DNA from: Xanthocytophaga agilis
Lineage (GTDB): Bacteria > Bacteroidota > Bacteroidia > Cytophagales > 172606-1
Length of the DNA: 64,000 nucleotides
Assembly (NCBI RefSeq): GCF_030068605.1
Contig: NZ_JASJOU010000011.1
Coordinates: 1-64,000 of the forward strand
Direction: 5' to 3'
Below are positions 44,490 through 54,000 of this stretch, one piece after another. Made by a program: the position numbers and the translations under genes. The stretch's first letter is position 1, and each line of letters starts with the position of its first letter. The notes under the pieces were generated by a model. That model made no database searches. It was not told the DNA's origin and saw only the letters and a program-made list of their open reading frames with translations.

Positions 44490-45308
44490 ATGCTAAACAA
44501 ATTTCTATTCTTTATATTATTCTGCATAGTATTACCATCATGTCATACCAGTACAGAACATACTGAATCCCTAAAAGATACAACCCATAAAAAAGAACCA
44601 GCAACGCAAGACTTATTTGCTAAGATAAATGAATCTATTTCCGATTCTGTAAAACCAATAGTTGGGTATCGATTTTGTATACAGGGAGATTTCAATGGAG
44701 ACGGACACAAAGAAGTACTTACGGAACATTTTATCAATGGAATCACACATAAGGAGACCAACAAATTTTATCAGGGATTAAAAGACTATGATCAATTGGT
44801 TGCATTAACCATACAAAAGAATCCTGAGTCTTTTTTTACCTGTTCTGACCCACAAATCGACACTCTGGCTATTGCTTCAGGTGGGCAGTTGCTGGGAGTT
44901 GCTTTTGCCCGAAATGAAGGAGACCTGAATCAGGATGGTACAGATGAACTATCATATGTAGTAAACTGGGCTGATTGGTCTAACATAAATACCTATGTAA
45001 TTATGACATACCAAAACGGAAAATGGGAAGAACTGTATACTTTTGGTATCTGGGATTGGCAGTTGCCCGATTTACCAGAAGTAAAGAACAACTATGGACT
45101 TTTTGGTCTCGTGTATAAAGAAATCGATGTATCCCATGATACAACCTATCAGAAGGCAGAACGCGATCTCAAAAGCTTTAAAGGATTTATCATCCAAAGA
45201 AGAAAGGGTAAAATAAGAATTATACAACGTAATCAGGAAGCAGAACTTGATACAATATGGGTAGATCTAAATAGAACATCAACTAAAGTCGATAATACAT
45301 CACAGTAG
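44490..45308 (+). CDS. Lipoprotein with FG-GAP/VCBS-type calcium motifs
   Basis: A 272-residue predicted lipoprotein (FILFCIVLPSC, lipobox Cys at residue 18). Two Asp-rich loops, GDFNGDGHKEVL and GDLNQDGTDEL, are the calcium-binding signature of FG-GAP/VCBS repeats, about 85 residues apart. No catalytic motif is visible. It overlaps the convergent acetyltransferase gene by 26 bp at its 3' end. Confidence 0.7.
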   Translation: MLNKFLFFILFCIVLPSCHTSTEHTESLKDTTHKKEPATQDLFAKINESISDSVKPIVGYRFCIQGDFNGDGHKEVLTEHFINGITHKETNKFYQGLKDYDQLVALTIQKNPESFFTCSDPQIDTLAIASGGQLLGVAFARNEGDLNQDGTDELSYVVNWADWSNINTYVIMTYQNGKWEELYTFGIWDWQLPDLPEVKNNYGLFGLVYKEIDVSHDTTYQKAERDLKSFKGFIIQRRKGKIRIIQRNQEAELDTIWVDLNRTSTKVDNTSQ

Positions 45309-46227
45309 CACTACTGGGGCACACACCTTGAAACTGTTGTGTTTCCTGAATCTCCTTTGGAACCACGTTTCTCTCAACCCGGTTATATCCTAGTCTTTCA
45401 AAATAACCTTCGGCTGTATTGGTGATCAGATATAATCCTTTTACACCTTGTTCACTCGCATATTTCTGGGCATGTTGCACCAACTGATAGCCTGTCTTCC
45501 TATTTCTGAATGTTGAATGTACTACCAGTGAACGAAGTAATGCATAGGGTCCATATAATTCCAGTCCTACCATTCCGGCGATCTGACCATCTTTATCAGG
45601 AATTGCTTTAAAGAAATGAGGCAATCCAGATGGAAGATCACGGATTGGAAGATGAGCATCCGTAAGCAACTGAGTTATATTTTCAAAATCGCCTGTTTCA
45701 AGCCGGGCTATTTCTAGTATGCTATCATTTGATGCATATCCGACTATATGGCTTCTTCGTTCCAGCAACACAGTATCATACCACTCTCCATGCAACTGTC
45801 CGATTTTTTCCCGATAGCCTACCATACGGAAACCTGCTTTTTCGTGAAGAGCAATGCTGGATTTATTGATAGCAAATATGCCAGCCTGAAGTGTCCAGAA
45901 TCCATGCTGTTCACTTTCTTTAATCAGTTGTTGTACTAGTGCCTTACCAATTCCTTTTCCTCTATAGATAGGACTAATATAAATACTTACTTCTGCAACG
46001 CCTGCATATACATCTCGTGTAGATACCGCTGAAAGCATTGCCCATCCAACCACTTTATTATCCCACTCAGCTACTAATCTGCATACAGGTAAAAACTTCT
46101 TATCAAGGGTTTCTACATCAGGTGCCTGTGTTTCAAAAGTTGCTATATGTGTATCAATGCCTTGCTGGTAGATTTCCCTAACAACAGGCAAATCTTCAGA
46201 TACGAGAGCTCGGATAGAAAATGTCAT
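45283..46227 (-). CDS. ArsN1-ArsN2 fused GNAT acetyltransferase
   Basis: A 314-residue tandem of two GNAT domains. The N-terminal one (1-165) is like the phosphinothricin/arsinothricin acetyltransferases (ArsN1): THIATFETQAPDVETL, YISPIYRGKGIGKALVQQLI with the acetyl-CoA loop, and EKAGFRMVGYREKIG. The C-terminal one (about 170-314) matches ArsN2: GMVGLELYGPYALLRSLVVH and the terminal CPSSATVMYYRL. Both families occur in arsenic operons. Arsinothricin acetylation is a known ArsN1 role; the role of ArsN2 is unclear. It is last in the arsenic cluster. Confidence 0.87.
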   Translation of the reverse strand: MTFSIRALVSEDLPVVREIYQQGIDTHIATFETQAPDVETLDKKFLPVCRLVAEWDNKVVGWAMLSAVSTRDVYAGVAEVSIYISPIYRGKGIGKALVQQLIKESEQHGFWTLQAGIFAINKSSIALHEKAGFRMVGYREKIGQLHGEWYDTVLLERRSHIVGYASNDSILEIARLETGDFENITQLLTDAHLPIRDLPSGLPHFFKAIPDKDGQIAGMVGLELYGPYALLRSLVVHSTFRNRKTGYQLVQHAQKYASEQGVKGLYLITNTAEGYFERLGYNRVERNVVPKEIQETQQFQGVCPSSATVMYYRL

Positions 46228-46260
46228 GGGAATATGTAGTTAACAGGATGTGAACAAACT

Positions 46261-46295
46261 ACGTCTGACTGCCTGTTTTATAGGCAATCAGACGT
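46261..46295 (-). terminator. Hairpin between arsM and arsN
   Basis: Arms of 14 nt (46261-46274 and 46282-46295) pair with a single mismatch around a 7-nt loop. It lies in the 75-bp gap after arsM. The T-tract that follows on the minus strand is weak, so it may attenuate rather than stop transcription into the acetyltransferase gene. Confidence 0.6.
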
Positions 46296-46302
46296 AAGAC
46301 AC

Positions 46303-47181
46303 TTAACAACAACCAGAGCCAGGTTCACAACAAGGCACAGGCTTCTCTCCGTATACAGTAATGCTAAAGATTCCTTTTTGTCCGGTTGTATAGGCCTCCA
46401 ATTCAGAAGAAGATAAGTATTGCTGCAATATTTCGACAGGAATATTTATCCGTCTTTGTTTTTGAATCTGTACGTTTTTAAATCCAACAATCTCAATCAA
46501 TTGCATATAATCTTCTTTTTGAATTGCACCGGATACACACCCAGCATACATTTCGGCATCCTTCTGTAGACCTTCAGGCAGGTTTCCTTCCAGTACAATG
46601 TCTGATACAGAGAAATGACCACCTGGTTTGAGTATTCTCAGTGTCTCCGCAAATGCCTTTAACTTATTGGGAACCAGATTTAATACACAGTTGCTCACCA
46701 CTACATCTGCTACATTTGCTGACAGAGGTATCTTTTCAATATCACCCTGACGAAATTCCACATTATTGAAGCCTAGCTTTTCAGCATTTTCACGCGCTTT
46801 TTCTATCATACGTTCTGTAAAGTCAATCCCTAGCACTTTACCTTTTTCTCCTACAAGAGAACGGGCTACAAAAGCATCGTTTCCAGCTCCACTTCCTAAA
46901 TCAACAACTGTATCTCCTTCTTTAATATGGGCATATTCAGTAGGTAATCCACAACCCAATCCTAAATCAGCATCAGCCACATATCCTTCCAGTTGCTGGT
47001 AGTTCTCAGCCATGATAGCGCTATCGATGGTAGAACACCCGCATCCCGCTCCACAACAGGATGTCTCATTGGCTTCTTTCGACTGATCTGCTATCTGGGT
47101 ATATTTATCCCGAACCAATTGTTTTAACACTTCTGATGTAGAAGCACTGCTGCCATTGTAAATCAAAGTTTCCATACTCAT
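46303..47181 (-). CDS. arsM: Arsenite S-adenosylmethionine methyltransferase
   Basis: About 292 residues from the ATG at 47181 (another is at 47175). It methylates As(III) with SAM. Class I SAM motif: VVDLGSGAGNDAFVA. As(III)-binding Cys are visible in ADLGLGCGLPTEYA, VVSNCVLNL and MYAGCVSGA; the N-terminal CCGAGCGC and C-terminal CCEPGSGCC clusters are also typical. It lies 116 bp downstream of the phosphatase gene in the arsenic cluster. The trivalent methylated products are more toxic and are usually exported or oxidised; no such step is seen here. Confidence 0.95.
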   Translation of the reverse strand: MSMETLIYNGSSASTSEVLKQLVRDKYTQIADQSKEANETSCCGAGCGCSTIDSAIMAENYQQLEGYVADADLGLGCGLPTEYAHIKEGDTVVDLGSGAGNDAFVARSLVGEKGKVLGIDFTERMIEKARENAEKLGFNNVEFRQGDIEKIPLSANVADVVVSNCVLNLVPNKLKAFAETLRILKPGGHFSVSDIVLEGNLPEGLQKDAEMYAGCVSGAIQKEDYMQLIEIVGFKNVQIQKQRRINIPVEILQQYLSSSELEAYTTGQKGIFSITVYGEKPVPCCEPGSGCC

Positions 47182-47297
47182 AATTAGATTAGATGAACAA
47201 TAATAAAATTGATATAATGAATGCTTAATCAGTAAAATCACATTCATGACGGGGTCATCTTCCAAAAGATGCAAACTTTGAGAAATATTTTTTAAAA

Positions 47298-47927
47298 TTA
47301 TTCAGGTACCTTCACCAGACTAAAAGCAAAGAAGATTTCCCGTCCTATCTGACGTGTTCGCTCATCGTACTTAGCCTCTTCAAGAGGTGTATCATCAAAA
47401 GCCTTGGGATCATCAAATGGCAGAGAGATACGGGTAGCTTCCGGAATATAGGGACAATTTTCATCAGCATGCGTACAGGTCATTACCGCTCCAAAGTGTC
47501 TGACAGGATTGCCTCCCTGGTCATAGATCTTTGAAAATGCCTTTATAGGCGTTTGAGCTGTGGCAAACCGAACCAGATATACAGGATTATCGGCATCATC
47601 CTCTGTTTCTACCTGAAAACCAGCTTTTTTTATAGCTTTCACAGCTCTTGGATTAAATGCAGTAGCTTCTGTCCCTCCGGAATATGTGCTTACATTTGGA
47701 ACAGCATAATAAAAGGCTGCTGTTTGTGCCCATATCTGGGAAAGATGGCTTCTGCGGGAGTTGTGTGTACAGATAAAGGTAAGTGCTACTTCTTTCCGCT
47801 GATTTATACAGGACTGTATGTAATGTGTTAGATTTGAGAGTAACACCTTGCGTTCGGCAGGGATCTGATCAAACTCTTGTATTAATCCATCAACATACAG
47901 TTGAAGGGAAGTAAATAATTGGGGCAT
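47298..47927 (-). CDS. Low-molecular-weight phosphatase-type arsenate reductase
   Basis: About 209 residues from the ATG at 47927. The P-loop is ICTHNSRRSHLSQIWAQ (CX5R), the nucleophile of LMW phosphatase-type ArsC enzymes. Later come the general acid/substrate region (FGAVMTCTHADENCPYIP) and conserved Cys. Such proteins reduce As(V) to As(III) using thioredoxin, which fits the trxB gene next to it. The N-terminal extension of about 70 residues before the P-loop is longer than in classical ArsC but occurs in Bacteroidota homologues annotated as protein-tyrosine-phosphatases. Confidence 0.88.
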   Translation of the reverse strand: MPQLFTSLQLYVDGLIQEFDQIPAERKVLLSNLTHYIQSCINQRKEVALTFICTHNSRRSHLSQIWAQTAAFYYAVPNVSTYSGGTEATAFNPRAVKAIKKAGFQVETEDDADNPVYLVRFATAQTPIKAFSKIYDQGGNPVRHFGAVMTCTHADENCPYIPEATRISLPFDDPKAFDDTPLEEAKYDERTRQIGREIFFAFSLVKVPE

Positions 47928-47994
47928 AGGTACAAATAATAAAAATTCCCGAATCTCTGCTTTTACAGAAATCCGGGAATGCATGTGTGTATAG

Positions 47995-48942
47995 TTAGAT
48001 AGTAACAACTACAGGTGTCTCAAGTGCAATCAGGAAACGTTCGGCTTCCAAGGCAGCCATACATCCTGTTCCAGCAGCAGTGATTGCCTGACGAAACTGG
48101 CGATCCTGTACATCTCCACAAGCAAAAACTCCTGGTATATTCGTCTTGGTAGATCCAGGCTTGGTAACCAGATAGTCAGCTTCATCCATATCTAATTGCC
48201 CCTTAAATAAAGAAGTATTGGGCTGATGACCAATAGCCACAAAAAATCCATCTACAGGTATTTCACTATATTCACCAGTTTGGTTATTCTTTACTTTTAC
48301 ACCTGTTACTACATTGTCTCCCAGAATTTCTTCTGTTTCAGTATTCCAGTGCACTTCAATATTGGCAGTTGCCTTCACACGTTCCTGCATTATTTTAGAT
48401 GCTCTCATGGTATCTTTACGAACCAGCATATGAACTTTAGTACACAACTTTGCCAGATACAAGGCTTCTTCACAGGCAGTATCTCCAGCTCCTACAATTG
48501 CCACTTCTTTGCCTCTGTAAAAGAAACCATCACATACAGCACATGCAGAAACTCCAAAACCATTCAGCTTTTGCTCAGAAGGTAAACCCAGCCATTTGGC
48601 AGTTGCTCCAGTAGCAATAATTACCGTATCGGCTGTTATCTCTGTTGTATCATCAATAGTTAACCGATGGGGTGTTGAACTAAAATCTACTTTTGTGACC
48701 AGACCATAGCGAATATCTGTCCCAAAGCGTTCGGCTTGTTTACGAAACAGCTCCATCATTTCCGGACCTTCAATACCATCTGGAAATCCTGGAAAGTTTT
48801 CTACATCATTGGTAGTAGTTAGTTGTCCACCAGGTTGTAAACCTACATACATGACAGGTTTGAGATTAGCTCTTGCAGCATAAATAGCAGCCGTATACCC
48901 AGCAGGACCAGCCCCGATAATTACATTTTGAATATGTTCCAT
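47995..48942 (-). CDS. trxB: Thioredoxin-disulfide reductase
   Basis: A 315-residue FAD enzyme of normal length. It shows the FAD-binding GAGPAGYTAAIYAARA, redox-active CAVCDG (Cys pair at about 135-138), NADPH-binding VGAGDTACEEALYLA, and the C-terminal FAD motif GVFACGDVQDRQFRQA. Here it likely supplies electrons through thioredoxin to the arsenate reductase next to it, although it could also be the general cellular enzyme. It is 43 bp after sigZ and 67 bp before the reductase. Confidence 0.96.
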   Translation of the reverse strand: MEHIQNVIIGAGPAGYTAAIYAARANLKPVMYVGLQPGGQLTTTNDVENFPGFPDGIEGPEMMELFRKQAERFGTDIRYGLVTKVDFSSTPHRLTIDDTTEITADTVIIATGATAKWLGLPSEQKLNGFGVSACAVCDGFFYRGKEVAIVGAGDTACEEALYLAKLCTKVHMLVRKDTMRASKIMQERVKATANIEVHWNTETEEILGDNVVTGVKVKNNQTGEYSEIPVDGFFVAIGHQPNTSLFKGQLDMDEADYLVTKPGSTKTNIPGVFACGDVQDRQFRQAITAAGTGCMAALEAERFLIALETPVVVTI

Positions 48943-48985
48943 TTTCTTAAAAGATAAGGATACTTAGTATATATATTGGTAGGAA

Positions 48986-49597
48986 TCAAACACAGGTCTT
49001 GGTAGTACATTTTCTTTCTTCCAGAAATCCTTGCAATGTCTCACAATCTGGTTTTACTTCAAAGAAATCAATCTGACCCAAATTATCTATTTTCAGGTAA
49101 AAACATTCATGCAATAATTCTTTCATCAGAACTCTTGATCGTTGAATGCGTGACTTGATAGCGGGCAAGCCCATTCCCAGTTTTACAGCGATTTCCTTTT
49201 GAGGTGTACCTTCCAGATCCATTGCCAGTGGGATACGATACATCTCAGGCAAACATGAAAGAAGTGGTTCCACATATTCGGACATGTCTCCATATGTATT
49301 TATATCGGAATTATTCACTGGAACAGCAACCGTTTCCAGATCAATGTACTTTCTATTACTTCGGTAATAGTCAGTAATAGTATTCTGAGCTATCTGAAAA
49401 ATCCACGAACGGAGATTCTGGATACCTGCTTTTTCACAGGAAAATTCGTACCGTTGGCAATACGTATAGACCTTATAAAAGATCTCTTGTAAAAGATCTT
49501 TGGCATCGTCATGACAAGCAACCCTTTTACGCACAAAATTTGTCAACAGTTGGTTGTAGTCTTTCCAAAACTTAGGAGTATCATAGGGTCCGTACAT
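48986..49597 (-). CDS. sigZ: SigZ-type ECF sigma factor
   Basis: A 203-residue ECF sigma factor. Region 2 is visible in DDAKDLLQEIFYKVY and SWIFQIAQNTITDYYRSNRK, region 4 in CLPEMYRIPLAMDLEGTPQKEIAVKLGMG... and SRIQRSRVLMKELL. The Cys-rich tail (VKPDCETLQGF, ERKCTTKTC) is a SigZ-type feature and could bind metal or metalloid. Placement as first gene behind an ArsR-type operator is common in Bacteroidota arsenic clusters. No anti-sigma factor is adjacent. Confidence 0.88.
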   Translation of the reverse strand: MYGPYDTPKFWKDYNQLLTNFVRKRVACHDDAKDLLQEIFYKVYTYCQRYEFSCEKAGIQNLRSWIFQIAQNTITDYYRSNRKYIDLETVAVPVNNSDINTYGDMSEYVEPLLSCLPEMYRIPLAMDLEGTPQKEIAVKLGMGLPAIKSRIQRSRVLMKELLHECFYLKIDNLGQIDFFEVKPDCETLQGFLEERKCTTKTCV

Positions 49598-49612
49598 ACC
49601 TAATCCTTTTAT

Positions 49613-49628
49613 ATTGTAATATTACGAT
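49613..49628. promoter_or_regulatory. ArsR-type operator upstream of sigZ
   Basis: ATTGTAATATTACGAT is an inverted repeat of consensus ATYGYAATATTRCRAT. It lies 16 bp upstream of the sigZ start and matches the site before arsR (50041-50056) in 15 of 16 positions. ArsR repressors bind such repeats in the absence of As(III). Confidence 0.75.
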
Positions 49629-49640
49629 AAAACAGAATCA

Positions 49641-49664
49641 AAAAAAGCCCCATAACCGGGGGAA
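49641..49664 (-). terminator. Terminator between arsR and sigZ
   Basis: On the minus strand a CCCC/GGGG stem (CCCCGGTTATGGGG) is followed by CTTTTTT, 12 bp past the arsR stop. It should isolate arsR as a short transcript. Confidence 0.7.
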
Positions 49665-49675
49665 CACTAAAATTC

Positions 49676-50008
49676 TTAGGAACAACATTTCTGATTAACA
49701 GATAAAGCTGTAAACAAATCATCGACCAGATGCTTCACTTGACTCCAGGTTTCCTGATTAATACAATAACAGATACTTGTTCCTTCGATTTCACCCTTGA
49801 CAAGTCCTACACTTTTCAATTCTTTCAGATGTTGCGATACAGTAGGTTGAGCAAGAGGTAGTTCTTCCACAATGTCACCGCAGATACAAGTATCTTTTTC
49901 GATAAGAACCTGTAAGATTGCTATACGTGCAGGATGAGCCAAAGCTTTAAATATTGCGGCCAGTTGGTTCTGTTCTTGCGTAAAAAATTCTGTTTTAGTA
50001 AGTCCCAT
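49676..50008 (-). CDS. arsR: ArsR/SmtB family metalloid-responsive repressor
   Basis: About 110 residues from the ATG at 50008. It is a winged-helix protein with FKALAHPARIAILQVL, DTCICGDIVEELPLAQPTVS and QHLKELKSVGLVK. The CICGD motif in the third helix supplies two As(III)-binding thiols as in ArsR proteins, and a third may come from the C-terminal KCCS. It should repress its own promoter and the sigZ promoter through the two matching operators. Confidence 0.93.
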   Translation of the reverse strand: MGLTKTEFFTQEQNQLAAIFKALAHPARIAILQVLIEKDTCICGDIVEELPLAQPTVSQHLKELKSVGLVKGEIEGTSICYCINQETWSQVKHLVDDLFTALSVNQKCCS

Positions 50009-50444
50009 AACAACAAAGTTCAAACAAAGTCAATTGCTTCATTGCAATATTACGATTAATATATTTAGGGAACAAGATAATAGATGAAAAAGATCCTTTG
50101 TACAATAAATAGTGAGCAATCTTATTAGAGAAATCACAAGTTGAGATGTAAATATTTCTAACACTCAGCAGCTTTCTTATTTCCAACTACTTATGAAAAT
50201 AGCCATTACTAAATATGACAGTTAATCTCAAGGAACACTTTTTTAGGGAAATATCATCCTGTGGTAGATTGATACTGTATGTAGATAATATAAAGATAAA
50301 TATTTCACATAAACCAACAACTATACGACAACTTATTGCTGTGTTTTTCATATAAACAAGCTTTTTCTACTATCTTTCAAACGGTTAAAAAAGAAAATAA
50401 TAGAGTAAATCAAAATTATTATTATTACTTAAGCTAATGAGCAG
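50009..50444. other. Divergent intergenic region before the response regulator
   Basis: About 435 bp between arsR (minus) and the response regulator (plus). Besides the arsR operator I see only AT-rich sequence; no coding frame or RNA gene stands out. Confidence 0.6.
50041..50056. promoter_or_regulatory. ArsR-type operator upstream of arsR
   Basis: ATTGCAATATTACGAT, an inverted repeat like that at 49613-49628, lies 32 bp upstream of the arsR start. The pair supports joint control of the two units. Confidence 0.75.
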
Positions 50445-50900
50445 ATGAGTATAAACATCGGAAAAAGATTTTTGATTGTCGATGATGACAGTGATGACAG
50501 AGAACTATTTAAAGAGGCATTAACAGCAGTCGAACCCGAAGTAATTCTTTATAGTGCAGCAAATGGACAAACTGCGATAGAGAAGTTAGCATCTCAGTCT
50601 ATAGATCAGCCTGACATTATCTTTCTTGATTTGAATATGCCAGTTATGAATGGATGGGATTGTCTAAATCAATTAAAATCCATTCGGGAATATAAAAATA
50701 TACCTGTTATTATTCACACAACATCATCTCATACTCAGGATAAACAACTTGCAAAGGAACGAGGTGCAATTTGCCTGTTTACCAAACCGGATGACTTCAA
50801 ACGCTTAAAGGCAATACTGGAAATAGTTGTTGAAAAGATGAATAAAAAAGCTGTGGATTCTATTTGTGAGGCAGTATACAAATATTTACAGTTGCTTTGA
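50445..50900 (+). CDS. Single-domain response regulator (upstream paralogue)
   Basis: A 151-residue CheY-like receiver without output domain. The acidic pocket is VDDDSDDRELF, the phospho-acceptor Asp is in IIFLDLNMPVMNGWDCL, and the Thr and Lys switch residues are in IHTTSSHTQD and FTKPDDFKRL. The SSH and KPDDF motifs mark the Rcp1-like receiver subfamily. It lies 123 bp before a hybrid kinase, with a paralogue just after it. It probably relays phosphate from the kinase to another component. Confidence 0.93.
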   Translation: MSINIGKRFLIVDDDSDDRELFKEALTAVEPEVILYSAANGQTAIEKLASQSIDQPDIIFLDLNMPVMNGWDCLNQLKSIREYKNIPVIIHTTSSHTQDKQLAKERGAICLFTKPDDFKRLKAILEIVVEKMNKKAVDSICEAVYKYLQLL

Positions 50901-51023
50901 AAAGAGATAACTATACCTATTATACTCAGAGCTTTCTTTTGTAATCAATCTATTGCATTGAAAAGATCTTACAGCAAATGATTACAAAAGTATGCTCTAT
51001 TATTACCATTTTTCATTTGATTT

Positions 51024-54000
51024 ATGGAGACATCTCCCCCTTTCAATACAATAACTAATACACCTGAATTTTTGTCAGGAGGAGGTGAGTTGGGGCAACT
51101 TATCAGAACATATGATTGGTCAAAAACCTCGCTTGGCCCTGTAGAAACCTGGCCACAAAGTCTGCGTACTTGTATACGGATTATGCTAACATCTCGCCAA
51201 CCGATATGGATTGGCTGGGGTAAAGAACTTATTAAGTTTTACAATGATCCTTATAAAGCTATTGTAGGAGGAAAACATCCCTGGGCCCTGGGTTCTCCTG
51301 CTTCTGTTGTCTGGAAAGATATCTGGCGGGATATAGAACCTATGCTTAAACAAGTAATGGAAAAAGACGAAGGGACCTATGTCGAATCTCAATTACTTAT
51401 CATGGTTCGTAATGGGTATCCTGAGGAAACATACTACACATTTTCCTATACTCCCATTCCTGGTGATGATGGAGGAACAGCCGGAATGATTTGTGCCAAT
51501 ACCGATGATACAGACAGAATCATCAGTGAACGTCAACTTAAAACTCTAACTCAACTGAGTTCAGGACTCACAGATGCCAAATCAAATAGGGAGGTTATCA
51601 GAGAGACGATATCCACACTTAGTGAAAACAAACATGATTTTCCTTTTGCGCTTTTTTATCTTCTGACAGATGACAAAGCCACATTTGTTTCGTCAACGGA
51701 ATTAGGTGAATCTATAGAGATTGTACCTAAAGAGATCAATCTGAGTTTACAATCTCCTGTATCTGAGCTTTTACACGAAGTGGCCTTAAGTCGCAAGCCA
51801 CAGGTTTTAGAGCAATTACAAGATGTTATAGGAGTAATGCCAACCGGAGCATGGGAAATTTCTTCGGATAAGGCAATTATTCTACCTATTGTACAACCTG
51901 GTGCGAAAGATCCTTATGGATTTTTGGTAGTAGGTTGTAATCCCTATAGGCTGTTAGATGAAAAATATAGTGGATTTTTTTCCCTTGTAACAGATCAGAT
52001 TGCCACAAGCTTTAGTAATGTGCATATGCTGGAAGAGGAACGAAAAAGAGCAGAAGCTCTGGCAGAAATAGATCGTGCCAAAACTACATTCTTTTCCAAT
52101 ATCAGCCATGAGTTTCGTACACCGCTTACATTACTGTTAGGTCCTATTGAGGATACTCTCAATGACGAAGAAACCAATGCACGAAATAAGTCTCGCATGG
52201 AGGTTGCCTACCGGAACATACTGCGGATGCAGAAACTGGTCAATACGTTACTCGAATTTTCCAGGATTGAAGCAGGACGGGTAGAAGGTAAGTTTACGAA
52301 AGTAGACATTATAGCTCTTACTACTGACCTGGCAAGTACGTTTCGTTCAGCTATAGAAAAAGCAGGAATGGAATTGAAGATTACTTATGATTCCATTACG
52401 GATGAAGTCTATGTAGACATCGATATGTGGGAAAAGATTATTCTGAACCTGGTATCCAATGCATTCAAATATAGTCACAAGGGAACTATCAGCCTTCATA
52501 TTGCACAAAGTGGCGATACTATTCAGGTGTCAGTTGCAGATACAGGGATTGGTATACCTGAGGAAGAACTGGAAAAAATCTTTAGCCGCTTTCATCGGAT
52601 TGAAAATATTGAAGGGCGAAGTCAGGAAGGTACGGGTATTGGTTTAGCGATGGTTCAGGAACTGGTCAAAATACACAAAGGATCGATTTCTGTAAGAAGT
52701 ACTCGTGGTGTTGGTTCTGCATTTACAATTGTCTTTCCAACCGGAAAAGATCATTTGCCGGAAGATAAGATAACTCAAAGTGTTACCTATGAGCTTGCTT
52801 CTCTACAAACAGAAGCATTTGTGCAAGAAGCCTTAAAATGGCTGCCTCAATCAGAATCTTCTTTAGAACAGATTACTAATCAATCTACATGGCATACAGA
52901 GTCAGAATCTGCGCCTACAGCCGAAACCTATAAAAACCAGATTTTGCTTGCTGATGATAATGCTGATATGCGGGATTATGTACAACGATTGTTATCAGAT
53001 CAGTTTACAGTCATTACCGCTACTAACGGTGAAGATGCATTATATAAAATGCTTCAGTTTAGGCCAGAACTTCTCATTTCAGATATTATGATGCCTAAAA
53101 TGGACGGTTTCGAATTACTAAAATGTATACGCAACCATCCGGATATAAAAAATACACCCGTTATCTTCTTATCTGCCCGAGCGGGCGAAGAAGCAAAAGT
53201 AGAAGGCTTGAATGCCGGGGCAGATGACTATCTGGTAAAACCATTCTCAGCCAAGGAATTACTTGTACGGGTTAGTAACCATATCCGTATCAATCAGATA
53301 CGTCGTGCCACAGAGCAGCAATTCTACCTTCTTTTCAGACAAACGCCTGCTATCATTAATGTATTGAAGGGTCCTGAGCATCGGTATGAATTTTTTCATC
53401 CAAAAAACAAAGAACTTTTTGGTGATAAAGACTTTACCGGGCTTACTGTTAAAGAAGCCCTACCAGATCTGGGACAAGATGCACTCGAGCTTCTGGATGA
53501 AGTATATCGTACAGGAAAGACTATCAATCTACAGGAAGCGCCTTTGACAGTAATAAATGAACAGGGAGAATCTTCTACGAAATACCTGAACGTTATTTAT
53601 CAGCCATGGTATGCTCTCAAAGGGGAGATACAAGGTATCCTGAATTTTGCGATGGATATCACCGAAACAGTTCAGAATCGCAAAAAGATAGAAGAAAGTG
53701 AACAATCACTGAATGAACTCGCCAATGCCATGCCTCAACTGGTATGGGTATCTACTCCTGATGGGGAAATTCAGTATTTTAATAACCGGATTTCAGAATT
53801 TGCAGGAGCACATAGACTGGAAAATGGCAATTGGTTATGGCAGGATTTAATTCATCCTGATGATCAATCCGAAACCAATCGTCTGTGGCAGGAAGCTGTT
53901 ACACACCATACTACTTTTCAACACGAACACCGACTTCAGATGAGTAATGGAATCTATCGCTGGCATCTAAGTCGGGGCATTCCACAAAAAGATGAGCAAG

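Noticed and set aside
48986-50008. arsR and sigZ as one simple transcript
   Set aside because: A hairpin followed by a T-run lies between them and sigZ has its own copy of the operator.
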